A stretch of 64,000 nucleotides of DNA from Pisolithus tinctorius (lineage: Eukaryota; Basidiomycota; Agaricomycetes; Boletales; Pisolithaceae). The notes under the pieces were generated by a model. It worked only from the letters and a program-made list of their open reading frames with translations. It was not told the origin of the DNA and made no database searches. The position numbers and the translations under genes are program-made. This document shows positions 57,225-64,000 of the stretch, piece by piece. The stretch lies in the NCBI GenBank assembly GCA_024663395.1, contig JANFAH010000038.1, positions 186,001 through 250,000 of the forward strand, given 5' to 3'. Numbering within the stretch: the first letter of the stretch is position 1; every line of letters starts with the position of its first letter.

Positions 57225-58109
57225 TCAATGCACTGGGGGAAGAGTATATCGTTTAAACTTCTCGAGGATTTCTGTGTCGTTCTGCAGGAAAGGTGCTAGG
57301 ACCAGGGCATGGTGATGGAGGTATAGTGTGAATGATTCCCCTGTCCATCTTCCCATTGTCTTTACTATGTCAAGCAGAACTCCTTTGAGTAGGTAGAACA
57401 GGGTTCCCCCTATGTGTAGACTGTGGCCTTTGAGGTAGGGGAGGTCCTGGTGGGATTTGGCTATGGCCATGATCCTTTTGGTGACTGCGGTTTTGGAGAG
57501 GGGGCAGAGACCTTTGGTTGGGTGGTGCCAAGCAAACAGGTGGTCTGTCTTGCTTGCTGGGCTCAGATGGAAGTGGTTTTCCAGTGCGTTGTATGGGTCC
57601 GTGTCGGATAGTGCTTGGTGGGGTGTACATTGGACTGTCTCCCCTCTAGAATTGCACTTTGTCACTGGAAGCTGGAAAACTAGGACCAGTAAATTGTTGT
57701 GGTTGTGCGTGAGTCTGTAGCCTGCTCTCGTGATGTGCTTGGCAGGGTTGAAGCTCTGTATGGATGGGACTGTGAACTCTCCTAACCTTGCTATGCAGTA
57801 GAAGGATACTACTAGGCATGCAAAAATGGCCGTGTTGCATGGGTCTTTGTGGTTGAGGAGGCTGTGGAAAATTATGAGGATGTCTACAGTGAAAGGTGCT
57901 TGTCTGGAGCGCTTGGATGAGTGCAGAGCAAGTTTAGTGGCACCTGCAAGGATTGCTTTGTACTCTACTTCGTTTATGTCCCATTTACAGCTGTGCATGA
58001 TGTACCATGCATGCAGTCCTGCCATGTAGTTGGCAAGGGTGGAGCCTGAATGGGCACCTGTGCAGCTTGCCAGGAAGGCAGTGCACATAATGTACCTACA
58101 TTGTACCAT
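57225..58109 (-). pseudogene. Tyrosine recombinase fragment (crypton/DIRS-like)
   Basis: 294-residue open frame. It carries the tyrosine recombinase layout: a conserved Arg in CIARLGEFT (Arg108), the HxxR box, and YLHHHALVLAPF with the nucleophile Tyr263. The HxxR box reads HSLHIGGT, with His232 (codon at 57414-57416) where the catalytic Arg is expected. CGC to CAC is a single CpG transition, so the enzyme should be inactive. The N-terminus starts inside the expected SAM-like domain, so it is truncated. No flanking repeats were found to define the element. Confidence 0.75.
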
Positions 58110-58440
58110 ATGACAGGGCCAGTGGAGGCTGACAATTTGCCATGTCCCATGGGCCAGTGGAGGTCAAGTCCTACACTGAGTCATCCCCCTGCTGTATGGA
58201 CCAGCCCAGCTTCTATTATCAAATAACACATGAGTAGGCCACAATCAAATTGTCCCTGTAGTACCTGGAGTAGCCCAGTGTGAGATGTCACCTATCCAGT
58301 GGCATGCTGTGGCATGTGTAGATCAGCACTGGAAGTTGGCACAAGACCTCAGCATGCTTCAGGATAGCTCAGCAGTGTAGTGTTGTATGATTTCAGAGTA
58401 CTCCAGGGCACACCATGGCCCTCTGGGGTGAGCTGTGGCA
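58110..58440. repeat. Satellite-like repeat, left of the copia insertion
   Basis: Contains GGCATGCTGTGGCATG, CTCCAGGGCAC and CATGGCCCTCTGGGGTGAG, the same vocabulary as 62994-63377. No gene. Confidence 0.5.
58436..58440 (+). repeat. 5 bp target duplication (TGGCA) left of the copia element
   Basis: Matches 62989-62993 directly after the 3' LTR. Confidence 0.7.
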
Positions 58441-58695
58441 TGTTGGAACATACTGCTGTTCTGCACATAATATTTCCATACATTTTAGCTACTTCATTTT
58501 TCCTTGTACCTCAGACTTTGTCCTATTTTGAAGACTGAGGTAATGTTCCTTACTGGTATTATACCCTACCTTTACTTACCAGCTTGAGTAGTTTTCACAC
58601 TCTAGGTTGGTTAATAATAATACAGACTTCAACCTACTTCAAAGACTGAGTTTTCACACTCTAGTTTGCCCTGCAACCTCAGTCCCTTCTCAAAA
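58441..58695 (+). repeat. 5' LTR of the copia element
   Basis: Begins TGTTGGAACATACTGC and ends CCTTCTCAAAA. It contains an internal duplication of TTTTCACACTCTAG(G/T)TT about 55 bp apart. Confidence 0.85.
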
Positions 58696-58707
58696 GGTTA
58701 TGAGCCC
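58696..58707 (+). promoter_or_regulatory. Primer-binding site for initiator tRNA-Met half-molecule
   Basis: GGTTATGAGCCC, directly after the LTR, is complementary to the anticodon arm GGGCTCATAACC of initiator tRNA-Met. Copia-type elements are known to prime from an internal tRNA-iMet fragment. Confidence 0.75.
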
Positions 58708-58762
58708 TGAGCTTGCAGAACTATAGATGAAAACAAATCTTCCCTACCCTTAAGCTAATGAA

Positions 58763-60352
58763 ATGTCAAACCCTTCAGCTTCAACAGCTGGTCCCTCCAA
58801 GGCATCAGCTTCAACAACCACTGCCTCAACAACCACTACTCTCTCATCAGCAAAAGCTAAGCAGGCCTTGAGTCATCTCTATGACATACCATCACTCGAA
58901 GATGATGGCTCAAATTTCCAGACATGGAAAATAAGGATCTGCATGGTGCTTGACATATGAGACCTATGGGAAGTTGTTGGAGGAAACACAACTACAGTGC
59001 CTGATCCTAAAGTTGACCCTAATGGCCATATGGACTGGTTGATAAAGGACAAAGAGGCATGAGCCCAAATCATACTCACACTGAAAGACAAACCCCTCAC
59101 TGGAGTTCTTCATGTGATGACAGCAGCCAAAATCTGGAAAAAGTTGTGTCAGTGGTATGAAGGGCACAGCAAGCAGACTATAGCCTATCTAATAGGTGAG
59201 CTGTTCCATGGCATGCTATCAGATGACAGTCCAATGGAAAGCCAGCTAAACACTATGTGGCACAAAGCACACACACTAAAGTCACTTGGCCAACCTCTTG
59301 ATGACTCCCTTGTAGCCATTGCTATGGTAATCTCCTTACCACCCTCCGATGCAACACTCTGCACAATCTTGATGTCTTCAAATGACAAACTGTCAATTGA
59401 CTCAGTGATCTTGCAGGTTCTAATTGAGGAGAAGTTGCATCAACTTGCCTCCAGTGGGCAAACTGCACTCATCTCCAGGACATCTGCTCAGCAAAAGTCA
59501 AAAGCAAATGATGACAGAAAAAAGATCAAGTGTGGTTACTGCAAAAAGAGAGGACACAGCAAAGATGAATGTCAAAAAAAGAAAGCTGATGAAGTTTCAA
59601 AAAATGCGACATCAGAAGACAAGGGAAAGGCAGGAGAGAAGGAAAAGGATGAACTTGCTGCCAAGTTTGCACATGTATCCTCTGAGTACAATGTGCTGCT
59701 CTGCCTCTTTTTAGCACATGCACACAGCCATCCTCCACATATGCACTGGATCCTTGACTCCAGAGCCTCTGCTCACATGAGCTGTCAAAACAGTTGGTTC
59801 ACCTCACTTAAATGGCTCACACCTACACAGCCTATCACAGTCACAAATGGAAACACTGTGCATGCAGTCGCAGTCAGCCATATAACTCTTGATATGGACC
59901 TTGGGGACAGACAGAAAAGTTGCATCATCCTACATGATGTATACTACATGCTGTCCTTAAGCTCAAACTTGCTGTCAGTCTCATCCCTCACCAGTCAGGG
60001 AGTACAATTCACCTTCAAACAAGATAAGTGTCTGTTGGTCAACAGCCAGTCAGGAACTGTTGGAGTCACTACTCATAAGAAGACCAGACTCTACATACTC
60101 ACTGCAAAACCACACACCCAAAATGATGCCTCATACATGCTGTATAACTCTGTCTTCCCATTCTGCAATTCTGACATCTTGCTGTCTGAGTTGTGTGTGG
60201 GGTCAGAAGCTTTGCTTGAGAGCTGGTGCTCTAGCCCAGACTGGTGTGCAAGTAAAAAACCCACACACAGACTTGTCAGCACAGATATGGTTGACAACAG
60301 AAGTTATGGACTGCACATGGCATCCTATGGCACCATATCACCTTCATCTTGA
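58763..60352 (+). pseudogene. Copia gag-protease frame with two in-frame TGAs
   Basis: The Ser/Thr-rich start (MSNPSASTAG) is followed by a copia-type gag (LSHLYDIPSLEDDGSNFQTW near the N-terminus, then LIEEKLHQL), a CCHC zinc knuckle at 59531-59572 (CGYCKKRGHSKDEC), and a pepsin-like protease start at 59747 where the usual DSG motif reads Asp-Ser-Arg (AGA at 59762). TGA codons at 58958-58960 and 59060-59062 interrupt gag; CGA fits at both. The frame stops at 60350-60352, before any complete integrase domain. Confidence 0.75.
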
Positions 60353-60356
60353 AGAG

Positions 60357-61133
60357 ACACAGCAGATTGACTTAACCCCACCTAAGTCCTATCTTAATGA
60401 CACTCATGGCGCACTCTACCAGACCTACTTGGCCTTCAATGGATCTGTACCAACATCTTGGACAGACCATCAGTCAGAAAAGACCCTTGACTTGACCAAC
60501 AAGGTTCATGCTCAAGCAGAAATCAAAACTGGTGAATGTCCTAAGCACCTCTTGACCAATGGTAAGGGGAAATACAACTTGGCAGAGTTAATCACCTACC
60601 TCGAGCCCAAGACAGCCTGCTACAAGATGTCAAACACATGAATTCCAGGCCACATAGCTGAAGGTGCAACTCACACACTTGTCCTGCCCAGCAAGAACTG
60701 CACAGATGCAGTCATACCCACAGTACATACTCCAGGCACACTAACAAACCATACTACATTTGATGAAACGTCCTCAGAGGCATCTGCATGCCAGAACAGA
60801 CCAGGCATCCACAAGCTTGGGACACACAGCATCATCCCCCTCAAGGGTGACTACCCAGGGTCAAGCGAAGCAATCACAGCCAAATTACCTGTAGGCACTC
60901 AAGCTGTGAGCAGGGAAAGCAGCAAGTATGATGCAGACTCACTGGCCACCTCTACAAATGCAGGTGCTAGTAGCACAAGCACAAACCTGAGGCAGATAAG
61001 CCCAGATCTTCAATTGGGCATACCCAGTGCTAAGGACATCCCTAGAAAGGTCAAAGACAGCCCAAACGAGCCACTTGTCAAACACGATCAGTCCCCAACA
61101 CCATCTGAGGAGCCAGATAAGCACTCCAGTTGA
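60357..61133 (+). pseudogene. Copia remnant: integrase tail and linker-like sequence
   Basis: A different register from gag, with one TGA at 60639-60641. TNHTTFDETSSEA resembles the TFDE segment near the end of copia integrases, followed by Ser/Thr/Pro-rich linker. The missing catalytic core implies a large internal deletion and a frame change near 60350. Confidence 0.45.
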
Positions 61134-62717
61134 ACAGAGGCTTTCACCTCAAAATCTAAACAAACCTTGGTTGAAAAACCAAGTAGCCATCCTACAGAAC
61201 ATAGCCAGCCACCTCCTAGGGCCATGGGTCATCTACGAAGCCTTCAATGACAGTGCCCAAGCCTGGAATCAGCTCGAAAGTCCAAGTTAGCTCCAAAGCA
61301 CCCCAAGCCATCATCTCACACCAGCTACAGCCTCTCTCTTGGAAATTTGGATGCCAAATCAACCTATGGGAAGGATAGTGTCAGTACGAGAGGCAACGAG
61401 GGTGGAGGAGGCGAGACAATGAGTGTAGAGGGCCAACACACAGTCAGCAAGGCTGTGGAGGTGTGTCAGAACAATCAACAATGGACCACTTACAAATCAA
61501 ATGCACATGCACACAGCAACTCTGTGCCACACAACAAAGCTACTCACAGCTCAAATGTTGGCTCTGGAAGTGCTGCCAATGCAAATCCCTTGCCTACAAC
61601 ATATCTACACAAGGTGTTACATGAAGGTGTCAAGTATGGGTTTACCCTCAGATGACTGGCCTTCAAGACTGGGTGACAGGGGCCAAGTCTGGATGACCAA
61701 AGTCAAGGCCAGGAGACAGGGGCCAAGTCTGGTTAGACTGGAGTTAAGGCTGGAGTTCAGGGGTTAAGTCTGGGTGACCAAAGTCAAGGCCAGGAGACAG
61801 GGGCCAAGTCTGGTTGGACCAGAGTTAAGGCTGGAGTTCAGGGGTTAAGTCTGGAGGACTGGACTTAAGGCTGGAGTTCAGGGGTTAAGTCCAGAGGACC
61901 GGACTTAAGGCTGGGAGTGTGGGAACAAGACTGGTAGCATGGGAAACCAGCCGGTCTTGGAGTGCGCACAGGGGGAAGCTGGTCCAGGGTTGGATCTACC
62001 TCCCTTGGTCTCAGCTTATGTGCTGTACCCTTATGCAAGCTGGGGAGAGGTCTGGGACAGGGGCTGGGGATAGCTTAAGGCTCAGCCTTAGCTATAGAGT
62101 AGTCTTGAGGGATAATATGGAGTTGAGGGTAAGACTTAGTTGATATTCTGACTGGGTTGCTATGAAGTATGTACAGGGGTTAAATACACAAGGCTGGTCT
62201 GGAGTAATGAACATGAAGCCAGACTTGTGAATAAGCTATTAGCAAGATGATTAGCAAGAGTGTGGACAGCCATAGGGGCTGTGCCAAGGCTAATAGTCAA
62301 AGTCTGGGTGACTGGCATGACTGGGGTCAGACACAGGATTGTACAGTAAGCAAAAGTCAGATGAATGGACTAGACTAAATATAGTGCAAACATGGGAAAA
62401 CAGACCGGAGTTATGTCCAGGTGACCTGGACATGGACCTAGGAGGACTGGGGTGGAGCAGCACAAGGCCAAGAGGCCAGAATGGACCGGAGATAGGGGTA
62501 AAACACCGGACATGAGTTATCTGGGCCAGAGTTGGGTTATTCAGGACTGGAGTTGGGTTTCCTAGGCTGGAGTTAGGTTTTCTAGGCTGGACTAGGACTG
62601 GACTTGACCAGAGTTAGGGGCTAGGTGTCCAGAATGGACCGGGATTGAGTCTGAGAGTCATGGATATGACAGAAGGGTATGGATTTATTTTTCAAACCAT
62701 GACTTGCTGAGGGGGCA
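61134..62717 (+). other. Copia internal non-coding region with minisatellite-like stretches
   Basis: 61715-61915 has four to five copies of a unit of about 43 bp (CTGGAGTTCAGGGGTTAAG followed by TCTGGA and GGACTGGACTTAAGG). 62510-62610 has shorter CTGGAGTTGGGTT repeats. No RT-like frame is present. The final bases form the polypurine tract. Confidence 0.6.
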
Positions 62718-62988
62718 TATTGGAACATACTGCTGTTCTGTACAGCAAGCACTGCTTACATAATATTTCCATACATTTTAGCCACTTCATTTTTCCTTGT
62801 ACCTCAGACTTTGTCCTACTTTGAAGACTGAGGTAATGTTCCTTACTGGTATTATACCCTACCTTTACTTACCAGCTTGAGTAGTTTTCACACTCTAGGT
62901 TGGTTAATAATAATACAGACTTTGTCCTACTTCAAAGACTGGGTTTTCACACTCTAGTTTGCCCTGCAACCTCAGTCCCTTCTCAAAA
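62718..62988 (+). repeat. 3' LTR of the copia element
   Basis: Begins TATTGGAACATACTGC (TG changed to TA) and ends CTTCTCAAAA. It has an extra stretch of about 16-18 bp (TACAGCAAGCACTGCTTA) near its start compared with the 5' LTR. Confidence 0.85.
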
Positions 62989-62993
62989 TGGCA
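62989..62993 (+). repeat. 5 bp target duplication (TGGCA) right of the copia element
   Basis: Identical to 58436-58440. Confidence 0.7.
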
Positions 62994-63377
62994 TATGTTC
63001 CTAAGTGAGCTGTGGCAAGCCAGCCACTCTGGAGAAAATGGTGGAGCATGCCATTGTCCTCTGGGGTAAGCTGTGGCATGCCAGCCACCCTGGAGCAAAT
63101 TCTGGAGCACACTGCAGCACATGTGCTGGAGTATACCATAGCATGTGCCACAGCATGCCAGCCACTCCAGAGCAAATTCTGGAGTAAACTGCAGGACATG
63201 TGCTGGAGCATACCATAGCATTCTGGAGAACTCTGGAGCAGGCAATGGCCCTGCAGAATAAGCTGCAGCATGGCAGACACTCTAGAGCAAATTGCAAAGC
63301 AAACTGTGGCACATGTGCCAGAGCATACCATAGCATTTCAGAGCACTCTGGAGCATGCAATGGGCCTCCAGGATAAG
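62994..63377. repeat. Satellite-like repeat around CTGTGGCATGCCAGCCACTC
   Basis: Degenerate tandem units built from GTGGCATGCCAGCCAC, CAGAGCAAATTCTGGAGCA and ACATGTGCTGGAGCATACCA, repeated about four times, some in inverted sense. The repeat continues on the left at 58300-58440 and on the right after 63662. The open frames on both strands are shadows of the repeat. Confidence 0.65.
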
Positions 63378-63382
63378 CTTTT

Positions 63383-63656
63383 TGTTGGGGCACAGTATGC
63401 CATCCAGTCTACACTGAGTTGATTATGTAATATGTTAGGTACTTAGTTTACACTTCGTCTTACCTTACACCTCAGACTTTGTCATTTCAAGTCTGAGGTA
63501 CAGTGTTATTCCACTACTAAAGTACACCTTTCTTTACTCACTACCTACACAGTTCTGTGTCTAGGTTAGTAGATAATATAGACTTCATCATTTCAAGTCT
63601 GAGTTCTGTGTCTAGGCTAACTTGAGTAGCCTTCTGCTCTCACCCTACCCACAAAA
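63383..63656 (+). mobile_element. Solo LTR related to the copia LTR
   Basis: Begins TGTTGGGGCACAG, ends CCCACAAAA, and is flanked by CTTTT on both sides (63378-63382 and 63657-63661). Its inside parallels the copia LTR: an AAGTCTGAGGTA block, then TTCTGTGTCTAGGTTAG and a second TTCTGTGTCTAGGCTA about 55 bp later. A recombination product of an older insertion. Confidence 0.75.
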
Positions 63657-63661
63657 CTTTT

Positions 63662-64000
63662 GGCATATGTTCTGAAGCAAACTGTGGCATGCCAGCCACT
63701 CCAGAGCAAATATTACCAGCATACCCAGCATGCCTACCCCTTGCAGATACTACCAGAATTTGCATAGCTTAAAAGGTTGGCATTCAGTACCACAAACTGG
63801 GATGCAGCACCATGTATTCAGAAGCAGTAGCAGCTGGCAGATATGGCATTCCCCATTATAGCACACTGCAGAATGCAGCATACAGTCATCAACCTAGATT
63901 TGAGACACCACCGGGATTTGAGACAGTGATGCTTTTGTTTGATTCATCAACATAACACATCTCAACAATTCACAAGCAACTTGGCTATGGTTCTACCTAG
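63662..64000. other. Repeat remnant and unassigned end of window
   Basis: The first 50 bases continue the satellite (ACTGTGGCATGCCAGCCACT). From there to 64000 I see no gene or structured repeat. Confidence 0.4.

Larger units (their letters stand above)
58441..62988 (+). mobile_element. Non-autonomous Ty1/copia-type LTR retrotransposon
   Basis: Two LTRs (58441-58695 and 62718-62988), a 5 bp TGGCA target duplication, a primer-binding site for the anticodon arm of initiator tRNA-Met, a gag-protease frame, a short remnant resembling the end of integrase and the integrase-RT linker, tandem GC-rich repeats, and a polypurine tract (GAGGGGGCA) before the 3' LTR. Reverse transcriptase, RNase H and most of the integrase are absent, so it cannot move by itself. 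Confidence 0.85.

Overview
The window looks like nuclear DNA of a filamentous basidiomycete, most likely an Agaricomycete. The reasons are: genes split by many 45-60 bp GT-AG introns, a NACHT-WD40 NLR gene, a KDZ (Kyakuja-Dileera-Zisupton) transposase with a CxC1-type cysteine cluster, a piece of a myosin-motor chitin synthase, a BTB gene of the fungal type, and copia and tyrosine-recombinase retroelements. The species is not identified.

Layout. 1-2636 holds degenerate exon-intron-like tandem repeats, the left part of an old gene. That gene is split by a giant DNA transposon at 2646-26417 (about 23.8 kb) flanked by a 9-10 bp direct repeat, GCTACCAGC(A). The arms are long inverted repeats made of tandem palindromic units (GGGATGTCCC ... 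GGGACATCCC) interleaved with tRNA-derived, SINE-like heads. Between the arms lie three cargo genes of unknown function and a KDZ transposase gene (18132-22000). The rest of the split gene resumes at 26427. 27.0-30.3 kb is repeat-rich and contains a 3' LTR with its polypurine tract. 30297-35497 (minus) is an NLR gene with 14 nearly identical WD40 repeats.

36047-45195 is a second, previously unnamed-looking element of about 9.1 kb. It has 1.28 kb terminal inverted repeats, a 6 bp CACGAG flanking duplication, an rve-type DDE integrase/transposase gene, a companion zinc-finger-like gene, a BTB gene, and captured exons of a myosin-motor chitin synthase that run into both inverted repeats. After it come a C2H2 gene, an unrecognised gene, and two apparently normal host genes in tight tandem: an XPF-like ZIP2/SHOC1-type meiotic protein (49210-53202) and a MAU2/SCC4 cohesin-loader subunit (53279-56133). 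The right end (57.2-64 kb) is repeat DNA: a tyrosine-recombinase fragment, a non-autonomous copia element (58441-62988) with matching LTRs, tRNA-iMet-type PBS and TSD, and a related solo LTR, both inserted in satellite-like repeats.

A thread through the window is CpG decay. Nearly every in-frame stop that breaks an otherwise clear mobile-element gene is TGA where CGA (Arg) would fit. CpG-poor blocks alternate sharply with CpG-rich blocks, including inside the NLR gene, where only the WD40 repeats are CpG-depleted. This points to methylation or RIP-like silencing of repeated DNA. Exon boundaries were placed by eye from splice consensus and reading frame; none is supported by transcripts.
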